Shown: in pieces, positions 1-8,362 of the stretch | Position numbering within the stretch: position 1 is the stretch's first letter | How the letters are laid out: each line of letters starts with the position of its first letter | Source: Novosphingobium sp. | Lineage (GTDB): Bacteria; Pseudomonadota; Alphaproteobacteria; Sphingomonadales; Sphingomonadaceae | Assembly: GCA_024236235.1 (NCBI GenBank) | Contig: JACKKV010000002.1 | Coordinates: 1-64,000, forward strand | DNA: 64,000 nt | Reading direction: 5' to 3' | Made by a program: the position numbers and the translations under genes | The notes under the pieces: generated by a model | Seen by the model: the letters and a program-made list of their open reading frames with translations, nothing else | What the model was told of the DNA's origin: nothing | Database searches by the model: none

Positions 1-286
1 CGTATCGGAAGGCATCTGGTTCACACACCAGTTCTGGCCAATCGCTCACGACAAGACGCTGTGGGAAGGAAAATACTACCTCAAGAAACCTGCCAGCTAT
101 TCGCAACTGTGGGGCTTCGAGCGCGCCATGGTCCTCCAGCGCAACGCCTGGCTGGAGGATACAGCGACGATGGAGGACACCTATCGGGCAATGTTGTCCG
201 GCGCCAAGAAGGTGCAGCACTTGCAGGATGAGGAAATCCTCATCCGCCACAACTGCGTGGTCGTGGACCAGTTCGTCAACGCCTGA
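1..286 (+). CDS. Rieske aromatic ring-hydroxylating oxygenase alpha subunit, C-terminal fragment
   Basis: The window begins inside this gene; only the last 94 codons are present, ending in TGA at 284-286. The tail contains THQFWP, KTLWEGKYY, QRNAWLEDTATMEDTY and DEEILIRHN. It aligns well with the C-terminus of the complete alpha subunit at 15237-16490 (THQFWPLDHGRTLWEG, HRNAWLEDTGTMEDTF), so the call rests on that paralogue and on general family knowledge. The N-terminal Rieske domain and most of the mononuclear iron site lie outside the window. It is first in a tight run with the small protein, a SnoaL-like protein and a ferredoxin, which together look like one multicomponent oxygenase. Confidence 0.85.
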   Translation, partial: VSEGIWFTHQFWPIAHDKTLWEGKYYLKKPASYSQLWGFERAMVLQRNAWLEDTATMEDTYRAMLSGAKKVQHLQDEEILIRHNCVVVDQFVNA

Positions 287-303
287 TGGCCGGGAGTAGG
301 AAG

Positions 304-684
304 ATGACAATGCAGACCGACATGGTTGTTCCCGCCGGCTTCGAGGACCTGGCCCGCTTTGCCCGCTGGGCCTTGCCGACCGCAGACCAGCGCACGAAGG
401 TGCGCCGTGAAGCCAGCAGCGCTGACTTGCGCGAATTCTACGATGCCGTTCTGCCGCGAGTGGAGGCCATTCTCGACGAGTGCGATCGCTTCGCTCTCGG
501 TGAACTGCCGGAAAGCCACCAGGGCATTTTCAACATTGCCTTGTCGATGGCCGAGATCGCCCCGCACGTCGAGTTCTACCGTGGCGCTACGGGCGTTCCC
601 TATGCCTTCGCAGAGGATCGCTTCGTGGCGGTTCACGGGGCCGATGAAACGTGGCGCGCCCTGCCGCCCAACGGTCCGCGGTGA
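304..684 (+). CDS. uncharacterised ~126-aa protein paired with Rieske oxygenase (copy 1)
   Basis: I do not recognise a named family. The protein is soluble-looking and acidic, without signal peptide or membrane segment. It is clearly paralogous to the products at 9550-9906 and 16502-16867: all share an N-terminal GFEDL/DFEDL, a WA.P segment, FYDA(V/M) near residue 45, a helical middle and an RFV.(V/G)H segment near the C-terminus. ATG 304 follows GGAGTAGGAAG and matches the paralogue starts; an alternative ATG at 286 overlaps the alpha-subunit stop (TGATG). The gene lies 17 bp after the alpha subunit and overlaps the next gene. An assembly, stability or regulatory partner of the oxygenase is inference. 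Confidence 0.75.
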   Translation: MTMQTDMVVPAGFEDLARFARWALPTADQRTKVRREASSADLREFYDAVLPRVEAILDECDRFALGELPESHQGIFNIALSMAEIAPHVEFYRGATGVPYAFAEDRFVAVHGADETWRALPPNGPR

Positions 685-1169
685 GCGTGGAGCCGTCGCT
701 CGAGATCCGGCTGCGGCGCGTCGAGGCTGGCGAAGCGATCAGGAAGCTGATTGCGACCTATGCGGTGGGCGCAGACCGGAAGAACGATCCGGACATCCTG
801 GGCCCACTGTTCAGCACCGATGCCGAATGGCATCTGGAAGGGGTCGCCGACCTTTTCGGTCGCGAGGACATCGCCCGGGGACTGTCGGAAATCGCCAGCA
901 CCTATGTGACATGGTCACTGCACTACATGGTTTCGCCCTTGATAGAGCTTGCCGAAGACGCGCTTTCAGCCACTTGCCGGTGGTACCTTTGGGAGCTGGC
1001 GACGATGATACAGGCCGACGGTTCCGAAGCGGATACCTGGTACGGAGGATGGTATGACAGCCGGCTCAGCGTTCACGACGGAGTCTGGCTGTTCGATTAT
1101 GTCCGGCTGGATTCGCGCATCGACAGTGCCAATGCAAACCCCTGGACGGGAAAGGTCCGTAATGACTGA
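681..1169 (+). CDS. SnoaL/NTF2-fold protein, possible beta-like subunit of the Rieske oxygenase
   Basis: About 162 residues, resembling SnoaL_4-type NTF2-fold proteins, the fold also used by beta subunits of Rieske dioxygenases. Visible features are IRKLIATYAVGAD, an LGPLFSTDAEWHLEG segment, the central TWSLHYMVSP and the RWYLWELAT strand. It is a paralogue of 14725-15207 (WTLHYLASP, FYLWEIAT). I chose GTG 681 because it overlaps the preceding TGA (GTGA), typical of translational coupling; an in-frame ATG at 651 would sit deep inside the upstream gene. Its 3' end overlaps the ferredoxin by 8 bp. A structural beta-like role is inferred; an enzyme of the SnoaL superfamily is the alternative. 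Confidence 0.75.
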   Translation: MSVEPSLEIRLRRVEAGEAIRKLIATYAVGADRKNDPDILGPLFSTDAEWHLEGVADLFGREDIARGLSEIASTYVTWSLHYMVSPLIELAEDALSATCRWYLWELATMIQADGSEADTWYGGWYDSRLSVHDGVWLFDYVRLDSRIDSANANPWTGKVRND

Positions 1170-1512
1170 CGCTGCTATCGTAATGATCACCAAGCGAGAG
1201 GATGAGATCGTGCAGACATTGTGCAGGGCAGAAGAGGTTCCAGCCGACGAACCCTTGCGCGTGGTCCTTCCGGACGATCATGCCGTTGCGGTCTATCGCT
1301 GGGAAGGCGGCTTCTATTGCACTGATGACCTGTGCTCGCACGGCGAGGCTTCGCTCTCCGAAGGCTTCGTGGAAGAGGGGCAGATCTTCTGCCCGTTTCA
1401 CATGGGATCGTTCTGCATCAGCACGGGCGAGCCGCGTGCGGCCCCCTGCTCCGAGCCGATCCGCGCCTATGCCGTAACCGAGCGTGACGGCGTTCTGCTG
1501 ATCGAACGCTGA
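1162..1512 (+). CDS. Rieske [2Fe-2S] ferredoxin
   Basis: Small electron carrier that would pass electrons from a reductase to the Rieske oxygenase alpha subunit. The cluster motif is complete: CSH, then 17 residues later CPFH, giving the Cys-X-His / Cys-X2-His ligand set. The length of about 116 residues fits NDO/BphA3-type ferredoxins. ATG 1162 overlaps the previous gene; an in-frame GTG at 1210 preceded by GAGAGGA would give a start (VQTLCRAEEVP) closer to the usual ferredoxin N-terminus and may be the real one. No reductase follows directly; the only one in the window is at 7111-8337. Confidence 0.88.
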   Translation: MTDAAIVMITKREDEIVQTLCRAEEVPADEPLRVVLPDDHAVAVYRWEGGFYCTDDLCSHGEASLSEGFVEEGQIFCPFHMGSFCISTGEPRAAPCSEPIRAYAVTERDGVLLIER

Positions 1513-1559
1513 GCGCTTGTGCGTCAACGCGTTGAAGACCCGATGCTCTGCCAATCTCC

Positions 1560-2369
1560 TCACTGAGCCCGGTCTGGTTGACCCAGGAAGTTCAGCAGCG
1601 CCCCGGTAAAAATGTCAGGCTGCTCGATGTTGGACAGGTGGGCCGCCTCCAACGTGACCAGCTGCGCGCCGCCAATGCTTGCGACAATGCGTTTGGCGTG
1701 ATCGGGCGGTGTGGCAGGGTCCATGGTTCCCGCGATCACCAGCGTCGGCCGGTCGATCAGGTGGATAATGGGGCGCAGGTCCATATCGCGGATGGCCGCA
1801 CAGCAACCGGCATAGCCATCGGGTGAAGTGTCCAGAAGCTGTGCCCGCGTCCGGTCCAGACCAGCCCCGCCCTCGTCGATGAAACCCGATGTGAACCAGC
1901 GTTCGAGCACGGCCTGCGCGATCGCGGCCATGCCCTGTGTGCGGACCAAATCCATGCGTTGCTGCCAGGATTGCGGCGGGCCCATGAAGGAAGAGCTGTT
2001 GGCGATCACCAGCCGGCCGATGCGTTCGGGTACATTAACGCCGAGCCACTGGCCCGTCATGCCGCCTAGCGAGAGCCCGCAAAAATGCGCTGTCTGGATG
2101 CCCAGCCCATCCATCAGTTCGATAACGTCCCGGCCGAGCCGGTCGAGGGAATAGCCGCCCGGCATGACAGCAGATGCGCCATGCCCGCGCGTGTCATAGC
2201 GCAGGATGCGAAATCGCCCGGATAGTAGCGGAACCTGCCGGTCCCACATGGCCATGGCGGTGCCGAGCGAATTGGAAAGGATCAGGACGGGTGCATCCTG
2301 CGGGCCTTCCATCCGCCATGCGATACGGCAGCCGTCTATCATCGTGGCAAACCCATGAGGCTCGGTCAT
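1560..2369 (-). CDS. pcaD: 3-oxoadipate enol-lactonase
   Basis: Alpha/beta hydrolase of 269 residues that hydrolyses 3-oxoadipate enol-lactone to 3-oxoadipate, where the catechol and protocatechuate branches meet. The nucleophile elbow is GLSLGG (Ser100), the acid is Asp217 in AGTMDPATPP and the base is His244 in EAAHLSNIEQP; RYDTRGHG supplies the oxyanion-side loop. It is the last gene of the catB-catC-catA-pcaI-pcaJ-pcaD run on the minus strand, directly after pcaJ. That context separates it from other alpha/beta hydrolases. Confidence 0.93.
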   Translation of the reverse strand: MTEPHGFATMIDGCRIAWRMEGPQDAPVLILSNSLGTAMAMWDRQVPLLSGRFRILRYDTRGHGASAVMPGGYSLDRLGRDVIELMDGLGIQTAHFCGLSLGGMTGQWLGVNVPERIGRLVIANSSSFMGPPQSWQQRMDLVRTQGMAAIAQAVLERWFTSGFIDEGGAGLDRTRAQLLDTSPDGYAGCCAAIRDMDLRPIIHLIDRPTLVIAGTMDPATPPDHAKRIVASIGGAQLVTLEAAHLSNIEQPDIFTGALLNFLGQPDRAQ

Positions 2370-2381
2370 CCAGACAGTCCT

Positions 2382-3029
2382 TCAGGCAAGAACAGAGGTT
2401 TCCAGCGGCGCGGCAGTGTGGCTCACGATCTCTTCCACGGTAACCCCCGGAGCGAGTTCGACGAGGCGCAGGCCGCCGTGTCGCTTGTCGCAGGCGATCA
2501 CGCCAAGGTCAGTGACGATCAGATCGACGGCCTTGCGACCCGTCAGCGGCAGGGTGCATTCCCGCACGATCTTCGAGCGGCCGTCCTTGCTGCAGTGTTC
2601 CATCACCACCACCACACGGCGCACGCTGGCGACGAGATCCATAGCCCCGCCGATCCCCTTGACCATCTTGCCCGGCACCGTCCAGTTGGCGATGTCGCCG
2701 TGCGCGCTGACTTCCATCGCGCCCAGCACGGCAATGTCGATGTGCCCGCCCCGGATCATCACGAAACTCTGGGAAGATGAGAAGAAGCTGGAAGAAGGCA
2801 ACTGGGTTACGGTCTGCTTGCCGGCATTGATCAGGTCGGGATCGATTTCGTCTTCGTCGGGAAAGGGACCCATGCCGAGCATGCCGTTTTCCGACTGCAG
2901 GACAATTTCCACGCCTGCCGGAACATGGTTGGCCACCAGTGTCGGGATGCCGATGCCCAGGTTGACATAGTCGCCGTCGTGCAACTCCCTTGCAGCCCGC
3001 GCTGCCATTTCGTCGCGTGTCCACGGCAT
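2382..3029 (-). CDS. pcaJ: 3-oxoadipate CoA-transferase subunit B
   Basis: Beta subunit (215 aa) of the succinyl-CoA:3-oxoadipate CoA-transferase, which activates 3-oxoadipate with CoA from succinyl-CoA. The catalytic Glu lies in the QSENGMLG motif (Glu47), and GIGIPTLVANHVP and NWTVPGKMVKGIGGAMD are typical of the family. ATG 3029 shares one base with the pcaI stop (TGATG), so the two subunits are probably co-translated; a TTG codon one position upstream is not needed. It could act on other 3-oxoacids (SCOT-like), but the surrounding cat/pca genes argue for 3-oxoadipate. Confidence 0.93.
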   Translation of the reverse strand: MPWTRDEMAARAARELHDGDYVNLGIGIPTLVANHVPAGVEIVLQSENGMLGMGPFPDEDEIDPDLINAGKQTVTQLPSSSFFSSSQSFVMIRGGHIDIAVLGAMEVSAHGDIANWTVPGKMVKGIGGAMDLVASVRRVVVVMEHCSKDGRSKIVRECTLPLTGRKAVDLIVTDLGVIACDKRHGGLRLVELAPGVTVEEIVSHTAAPLETSVLA

Positions 3030-3736
3030 CAACAGGTCTCCGGCTGGCGAACGGTGCGCTGCTCGATGCGTTTCTCGTTCACGGTGCAGCGTACGATGCG
3101 ATCTACATAGATGCCGGGGGTGTGGACCTGGTCGGGGTCGATGCCCCCTTCAGGCAAGATCTCTTCGGCTTCCACAACGGTGATCCGGCCAGCGGTCGCC
3201 ATGTCCGGATTGAAGTTGCGGGCGGTCTTGCGGAACAGGAGATTTCCTGCCGTGTCCGCCTTCCATGCCTTGACGATCGCCAGGTCGGCTTTCAGCCATG
3301 TCTCGCGAATGTATTCCTCGCCCTCGAACACTTCGCACGGCTTGCCTTCGGCCACAACGGTGCCGACGCCCGTTCTGGTATAGAAAGCCGGAATGCCGGC
3401 GCCGCCGGCGCGGATACGTTCGGCCAGGGTGCCTTGGGGGCTTAGTTCCAGTTCCAGCTCGCCGGCAAGATACTGCTGCTCGAACAGCTTGTTGTCGCCG
3501 ATGTAGGAACTGATCATGCGGCGGATCTGGCGGGTCTGAAGCAAGGTCCAGAGGCCGAAGCCTTCAGCCCCCGCATTGTTGGAAATGACAGTCAGATGGC
3601 GCACGCCGCTTGCCCGGATTTCCGGTATCAGGCTCTCGGGATTTCCTGAGAGCCCGAAGCCTCCGGACATGATCGACATGCCGTCGAACAGTAGTCCGTC
3701 CAAGGCCGCCGCCGGCGAGGGAAAAAGCTTGTTCAT
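3029..3736 (-). CDS. pcaI: 3-oxoadipate CoA-transferase subunit A
   Basis: Alpha subunit (235 aa) of the same heteromeric CoA-transferase. Diagnostic stretches are GGFGLSGNPESLI, the SNNAG motif, SSYIGDNK and the GIPAFYTRTGVGT segment, all standard for family I CoA-transferase alpha chains. Its start codon overlaps the catA stop as ATGA and its own stop overlaps the pcaJ start, so it is embedded in one translationally coupled operon. A broader SCOT-type specificity is possible but less likely here. Confidence 0.93.
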   Translation of the reverse strand: MNKLFPSPAAALDGLLFDGMSIMSGGFGLSGNPESLIPEIRASGVRHLTVISNNAGAEGFGLWTLLQTRQIRRMISSYIGDNKLFEQQYLAGELELELSPQGTLAERIRAGGAGIPAFYTRTGVGTVVAEGKPCEVFEGEEYIRETWLKADLAIVKAWKADTAGNLLFRKTARNFNPDMATAGRITVVEAEEILPEGGIDPDQVHTPGIYVDRIVRCTVNEKRIEQRTVRQPETC

Positions 3737-4638
3737 GCCTCCGCGCGGGGCCTTTCGGAAAAGGCCAAGTCGATCCCGGTGCGAGCGCGCTGCAGCTGGA
3801 AGTCGAACTCGATATGGGGATTGCCGCCGCTGCGGTCGGGCACGGGCAGAAGGCCCTCGCGCGTGCCGAAGGCGAAATCGTCGTGGGCGTGCGGATCGTC
3901 TCCGAAATTGATTTGGGTGGTCAGCGTGCGATACCCGGGGGCCTCGACAAAGAAGTGGACATGGGCAGGGCGGTCGCCGTGGCGGCCGAGCGCATGCATC
4001 AGCTTTTCCGTGGCGCCGCCGGGGGGGCAGGAATAGCCGCGCGGCATCTTGGAGCGGAAGGCATATCGCCCGTCCGGCCCGATCTTGATCCGGCGCCGGT
4101 TGTTGAATTCGGACTGGGCTCCCGTCGGGTCGAAATGGGAATAGAAGCCCTTCGAATTGGCGTGCCAGACGTGCAGCACTGCATCCTTCACCGGTTCCCC
4201 ATCCGGCCCGATGATTCGTCCGGCCATGGTCAGCGTTTCGGCATCGTCGGGATCGGTGGTCAGGTTGACATCATTCGTGCGTGACAGGTCGCCATCGACG
4301 AGCGGCGCGCCTGCGACGTAAAGCGGACCTTCAATGGTGCGCGGCGTCCCGCCCGCAATGCCGGCCTCTGCATCTTTGGCGTCCATGTGCAGATCGAGGA
4401 AATGCTCGATCCCGATCCCCGGCACGATCAGGCCGAATTCGCCCGCGCCGTCCTGCATGAACTTGAGCGCGTTCCAGAACTCGCTCTCCGTGATGTCATG
4501 CTTTTCTACTATTTCGCCGAGGGCGCCGAGCAAATCGCGCACGATGGCCTTGAGTCTCGGATTGCCGCCGCTCTGGTCGATGCCGGCGGCACGATCGAAC
4601 AGGGCCTGCACTTCGGGTGTCTTGGAAATGTTTGTCAT
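3733..4638 (-). CDS. catA: catechol 1,2-dioxygenase
   Basis: Intradiol non-heme Fe(III) dioxygenase (301 aa) that opens catechol to cis,cis-muconate. An N-terminal helical linker domain (about 1-100) is followed by TIEGPLYVAGAP and the beta-sandwich catalytic domain. The four iron ligands are visible: Tyr166 (GFYSHFD), Tyr202 (RGYSCPP), and His226 and His228 (PAHVHFF). A 9-bp gap containing TAGGAGG separates it from catC. The family also includes hydroxyquinol and chlorocatechol enzymes; the adjacent catB and catC favour catechol. Confidence 0.93.
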   Translation of the reverse strand: MTNISKTPEVQALFDRAAGIDQSGGNPRLKAIVRDLLGALGEIVEKHDITESEFWNALKFMQDGAGEFGLIVPGIGIEHFLDLHMDAKDAEAGIAGGTPRTIEGPLYVAGAPLVDGDLSRTNDVNLTTDPDDAETLTMAGRIIGPDGEPVKDAVLHVWHANSKGFYSHFDPTGAQSEFNNRRRIKIGPDGRYAFRSKMPRGYSCPPGGATEKLMHALGRHGDRPAHVHFFVEAPGYRTLTTQINFGDDPHAHDDFAFGTREGLLPVPDRSGGNPHIEFDFQLQRARTGIDLAFSERPRAEA

Positions 4639-4647
4639 GGCATCCTC

Positions 4648-4944
4648 CTATCGGGTCACCGGTTGGGCGGAAATTGCGGATGGGTGCTGGCACAGAGCCG
4701 TGACCTCGGTGGTCATGAAGGGAAATAGAGGCAGGCTCATCATCAGGTCGTGCAACTCGCCCGCATCGGCCACGTCGAATATGCTGATATTCGCATATTG
4801 GCCTGCGATACGCCACAGATGGCGCCACTTGCCCAGCCGCTGGAGCTCCTCGGCACGGGCCTTTTCGGTGGCTTTCAGTGCTTCGAAACGGGCAGGATCG
4901 ATGTCGTGCGGGACCCGGACATCCATGCGGACCATGAACAGCAT
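4648..4944 (-). CDS. catC: muconolactone delta-isomerase
   Basis: Small enzyme (98 aa, normal for CatC) that isomerises muconolactone to 3-oxoadipate enol-lactone. It starts MLFMVRMDVRVP, and contains the EKARAEELQRLGKWRHLWR and LPLFPFM stretches characteristic of the family, which assembles as a decamer. ATG 4944 overlaps the catB stop by one base (TGATG); a GTG one codon upstream is a weaker choice. It lies between catB and catA in the operon, as in many proteobacterial cat clusters. Confidence 0.93.
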   Translation of the reverse strand: MLFMVRMDVRVPHDIDPARFEALKATEKARAEELQRLGKWRHLWRIAGQYANISIFDVADAGELHDLMMSLPLFPFMTTEVTALCQHPSAISAQPVTR

Positions 4945-6107
4945 CACGATGTCTCCCTTGAAGTCGGGCCGGTGACGGTGCGGCTGGGTCCGTCGCGGCG
5001 GAAGTGCCGGATCTTGTCGAGATCGAGTTCCACCCCCAGGCCAGGGCTATCAGGCAAAGCCAGTGCGAAATTGTCGTAAGTGAGCGGCTCAGTGAAAATC
5101 TGCTCGGTCTGGAGCAGCGGGCCGAACAGTTCGGTGCCCCATTCCATTGCCGGCAAGGTGGCGAATAGCTGAGCTGAGGCAGCGGTGCCGACACCGCCCT
5201 CCAGCATCGTTCCGCCGTAAAGACCTACCTTTCCGGCACGTGCAATCGCCGCGATATCGCGGGCGGCGAATAGTCCGCCAGCCTGTGCCGGCTTGAGCGA
5301 GAACACATGGGCGGCCTTGTCGCGCACATATTCCAGGGCATCGTGTGGGCCGCGCAATGCCTCATCGGCCATGATGGCGATGGGCGAGGTGGCAGTGAGC
5401 GCCGCCATCCCCCGACGATCGTCGCGGTTGAGTGGCTGTTCGATGAGATCCACGCCTGCATCGGCCAGCATCTTCGCACCGCGTTTCGCCGACATGGCAT
5501 CCCAGGCCTGGTTCACATCGACGCGCACCGATGCGCGATCCCCAAGCGCCTTCTTGATCGCAGCAACATGGGCAACGTCATCGGCCAAATCGCGCTTTCC
5601 GATCTTGAGCTTGAACACATTGTGACGGCGTGCTGCGATCATCGCCTCTGCTTCGTCAATGTCACGCTCCGTCTCGCCGCTTGCGAGCGTCCACAGAACC
5701 GGCAGGCTGTCGTGGATCCGACCGCCCAGTAAAGCCGTCAGCGGAAGCTCGGCGCGCCGCGCTGCGGCATCGAGCAGGGCCGTCTCGACGGCGTTCTTGG
5801 CAAAGTGATTGCCGACGATGTGGGTGCGCAGCAGGGCCATGGCTGCTGCCGGTTCTTCGGCATCCCGACCAAGCAGGAGCGGCGCGAAGTACCGGTCGAT
5901 GGCCAGCTTCATGCCCTCGGGGCTTTCGTCCCCATAAGCCAATCCGCCGATTGTCGTGCCTTCGCCGATACCCTCGGAACCGTCGGAGAACCGTATGCGC
6001 ACCAGCATCATGACCTGGCTACTGATCGAGGTCATCGACAGGACATGAGGCCGGATCGTCGGGATATCGACAATCCAGGTATCAATGTGTACTATTTTTA
6101 CCGGCAT
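4944..6107 (-). CDS. catB: muconate cycloisomerase
   Basis: Enolase-superfamily enzyme (387 aa) converting cis,cis-muconate to muconolactone. The catalytic base pair Lys166/Lys168 sits in FKLKIGK; the Mn/Mg ligands are Asp197 (RVDVNQAW), Glu223 (LIEQPL) and Asp248 (MADEAL); Lys272 is in SLKPAQ. ATG 6107 follows GGAAGAG; the GTG one codon earlier is too close to that site. First gene of the operon, divergent from a LysR regulator across 101 bp, the standard arrangement for muconate-induced cat operons. Confidence 0.94.
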   Translation of the reverse strand: MPVKIVHIDTWIVDIPTIRPHVLSMTSISSQVMMLVRIRFSDGSEGIGEGTTIGGLAYGDESPEGMKLAIDRYFAPLLLGRDAEEPAAAMALLRTHIVGNHFAKNAVETALLDAAARRAELPLTALLGGRIHDSLPVLWTLASGETERDIDEAEAMIAARRHNVFKLKIGKRDLADDVAHVAAIKKALGDRASVRVDVNQAWDAMSAKRGAKMLADAGVDLIEQPLNRDDRRGMAALTATSPIAIMADEALRGPHDALEYVRDKAAHVFSLKPAQAGGLFAARDIAAIARAGKVGLYGGTMLEGGVGTAASAQLFATLPAMEWGTELFGPLLQTEQIFTEPLTYDNFALALPDSPGLGVELDLDKIRHFRRDGPSRTVTGPTSRETS

Positions 6108-6208
6108 CACTCTTCCGCTTTGGATATTGAAGCCACGTTATTTCTATGGCTTGATTCACCTTCGGTAAAAGACCGTCTTGGTCCGCCGCGATATCTGTAG
6201 GGTATGGT
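6108..6208. promoter_or_regulatory. divergent catB / LysR control region
   Basis: The 101-bp gap between catB and the LysR gene is more AT-rich than the flanking genes. At 6191-6205 it reads ATAT-N7-GTAT, one base off the ATAC-N7-GTAT sequence known for CatM/BenM-type LysR sites, and it ends 3 bp before the regulator start. By analogy with catR-catBCA systems, the regulator would bind here, repress its own gene, and activate catB when cis,cis-muconate is present. The site is read by eye only. Confidence 0.45.
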
Positions 6209-7114
6209 ATGGAACTGAGGCATCTGCGCTACTTCGTTACCGTGGCCAATGAACGGAACTTCACCCGCGCGGCCGAGGTGCTGAACATCGCACAGCCTCC
6301 TCTCAGTCGGCAGATCCGCCAGCTCGAGGAGGAGATCGGCACGCAACTGATCGACCGGGATGCCCGGCCGCTCAGGCTGACCGAGGCGGGGCGGTTGCTT
6401 TACGAACAGGCGGTTCATGTCCTGGCGGGCGTCGAGCAGTTGCGCTCTGCCATGCACAGGCTGTCCGAAGTGGGCAGGCGGCGCTTCGTCATCGGCTTCG
6501 TCGGATCGACGCTCTACGGCCTCCTGCCCGAAGTGATCCGCCAGTTCCGCGATGCGGCAAGCCATGTGGATGTTTCGCTGCTCGAATGTTCGACCGTGGA
6601 GCAGATCGCCGCCCTGAAGGACGGACGGATTGATGTCGGCTTCGGCCGCCTTCGAGTCGAAGCTGCGGGCATCCGGCGCATCGTCCTGGCGGAGGAGCCT
6701 TTGGTTGCCGTCTTGTCGGCGGACCATCCGCTGGCCCAGCGAGGCGAGGCCCTTCATCTCGCGCAGTTGCTCGACGAACCGCTGATCGTTTACCCGCGGC
6801 CGGGTCGGCCCAGCTATGCCGACCAGATCTTCGGCGTCTATCACGATCACGGGTTGCAGGTCTCCAATGTGATCGAAGCGCGTGAGCTCCAGACTGCAAT
6901 CGGGCTCGTCGCGGCCAACGCGGGATTGAGTATCGTTCCGCAATCCGTCCAGCGCCTGCGCCGCGACGATGTGTGCTATCTGCCCATCGTCGAACGCAAT
7001 GCACGTTCGCCGATCCTGATGATCCACCGGGCAGGAGATATCTCTTCCGAGCTGGCGAAGCTCATCGAGGTCAGCTGCGCACTGCATGCGAACGATGTGC
7101 ACGGACATGACTAG
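6209..7114 (+). CDS. catR: LysR-type regulator of the cat operon
   Basis: LysR family activator of 301 aa. An N-terminal winged HTH (RHLRYFVTVANERNFTRAAE, then QPPLSRQIRQLEEEIG, residues about 4-50) precedes a periplasmic-binding-protein-like effector domain (about 90-295). Divergence from catB strongly suggests a CatR/CatM function with cis,cis-muconate as inducer; that is inference from position. Its last 4 bp overlap the 3' end of the convergent reductase gene (7111-7114), so the two transcripts must run into each other. Confidence 0.85.
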   Translation: MELRHLRYFVTVANERNFTRAAEVLNIAQPPLSRQIRQLEEEIGTQLIDRDARPLRLTEAGRLLYEQAVHVLAGVEQLRSAMHRLSEVGRRRFVIGFVGSTLYGLLPEVIRQFRDAASHVDVSLLECSTVEQIAALKDGRIDVGFGRLRVEAAGIRRIVLAEEPLVAVLSADHPLAQRGEALHLAQLLDEPLIVYPRPGRPSYADQIFGVYHDHGLQVSNVIEARELQTAIGLVAANAGLSIVPQSVQRLRRDDVCYLPIVERNARSPILMIHRAGDISSELAKLIEVSCALHANDVHGHD

Positions 7115-8337
7115 GCAAGCGCCCTGAGCGGCACGCCACTGTCGGCCAGCCGGTCCCTGTCGACACTGGCACCCTCGGCGATAAGGCGGCGACCAGCGAT
7201 GAACTCACGCGGAGCGTTGACCGCATCGATCGCAATAATTCGCCCCTCACGCAGGTAGACGACCGAAAAGGGCCCCCGTTCTGTATCGCCGCGCACGACC
7301 ATGTCGTCGGCCTCCCGGGCTATGCCGGCCGACTGCAGGCGAAAGTCGTACTGATCGGACCAGAAGGCTGGGACATCATGATAGGATACAGTCCGCCCAA
7401 GGATCGTATCGGCGGCGATGTTGGCCGAATCCTCGGCATGTTGCACCGATTCCAGCCGCCAGAGTCCCCCGGCAAAATCATTTGGATGGCGAGCGCAGTC
7501 GCCGATGGCGAGCACGTTCGGCGCCGAACTGCGGAATGCCGAGTCAACCAGGACGCCGGCATGGCAAGCAATTCCGGCAGCCTCGGCCAGCGCCGTTTCC
7601 GCATCGATGCCAATTCCCGCCAGCACGAGGTCGGTGAAAAGGCATGTACCGTCGGACAATTGAACGGTTAGCGCCCGATCCTCACCTTCGATGGCAGCGA
7701 TACTGCGCTCCATGTGCAATCGCACCCCATGGCGCCGGTGCTCATTTTCCAGGAAGGTGGACACGACGCGGGAAGTTGACCGCGAAAGGACACGGGACTG
7801 CGTTTCCACCACATCCACTTGCTTGCCCAGCGCGCGCGCAGTTGCCGCCACTTCGAGCCCGATGTAACCCCCGCCGATCACCGTCAGCCGTTCCGCGCTG
7901 GAAAGCGCATCGTGCAGGGCGAGCATGTCGTCAAAAGTGCGCAGCCGGTATATGCCCGAAAGGTCGGCTCCGGGGCAATCCAACGCCCTTGCCCGCCCGC
8001 CGGTAGCCAGCACGCACCAGGAGAACTGGATGGACCGGCCATTGCCAAGCTTGGCGACGTTCCGGCCTGGGTCGATCGCGGCAACCCTGCATCCTGTCAG
8101 GATGTCAATGTTCGCGCGCTTCCAGAAGTCCTGTTCCCGCAGCAGAAGCTTGTCGATCGAGGGAACCCCGAGCAGGCAGGCCTTCGACAGCGGCGGACGC
8201 TCGTAGGGAAGGTGCGCCTCGTCGTTGGACAGAATGATGCTACCGGCAAAACCTTTCCGACGCAGAGCGCAGGCGAGGGCGGCACCGGCGTGGCCGGCGC
8301 CGACGATCAGCACATCGGTCTTGGTGGGCTTGCCCAT
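7111..8337 (-). CDS. FAD-dependent ferredoxin reductase of the Rieske oxygenase system
   Basis: NAD(P)H:ferredoxin oxidoreductase (408 aa) of the rubredoxin/putidaredoxin/BphA4-like class. The FAD Rossmann motif is VGAGHAGAA (about 11-19), followed by LPYERPPLSKA; the NAD-binding motif is IGGGYIGLEVA near residue 150; AIGDCARHPN is the second FAD contact. It lies 25 bp downstream of an oxygenase alpha subunit. As the only reductase in the window, it may serve all three Rieske oxygenases through the ferredoxin at 1162-1512. Confidence 0.9.
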   Translation of the reverse strand: MGKPTKTDVLIVGAGHAGAALACALRRKGFAGSIILSNDEAHLPYERPPLSKACLLGVPSIDKLLLREQDFWKRANIDILTGCRVAAIDPGRNVAKLGNGRSIQFSWCVLATGGRARALDCPGADLSGIYRLRTFDDMLALHDALSSAERLTVIGGGYIGLEVAATARALGKQVDVVETQSRVLSRSTSRVVSTFLENEHRRHGVRLHMERSIAAIEGEDRALTVQLSDGTCLFTDLVLAGIGIDAETALAEAAGIACHAGVLVDSAFRSSAPNVLAIGDCARHPNDFAGGLWRLESVQHAEDSANIAADTILGRTVSYHDVPAFWSDQYDFRLQSAGIAREADDMVVRGDTERGPFSVVYLREGRIIAIDAVNAPREFIAGRRLIAEGASVDRDRLADSGVPLRALA

Positions 8338-8362
8338 CGTTGTTGGTCCGGACCGTTCGCGT

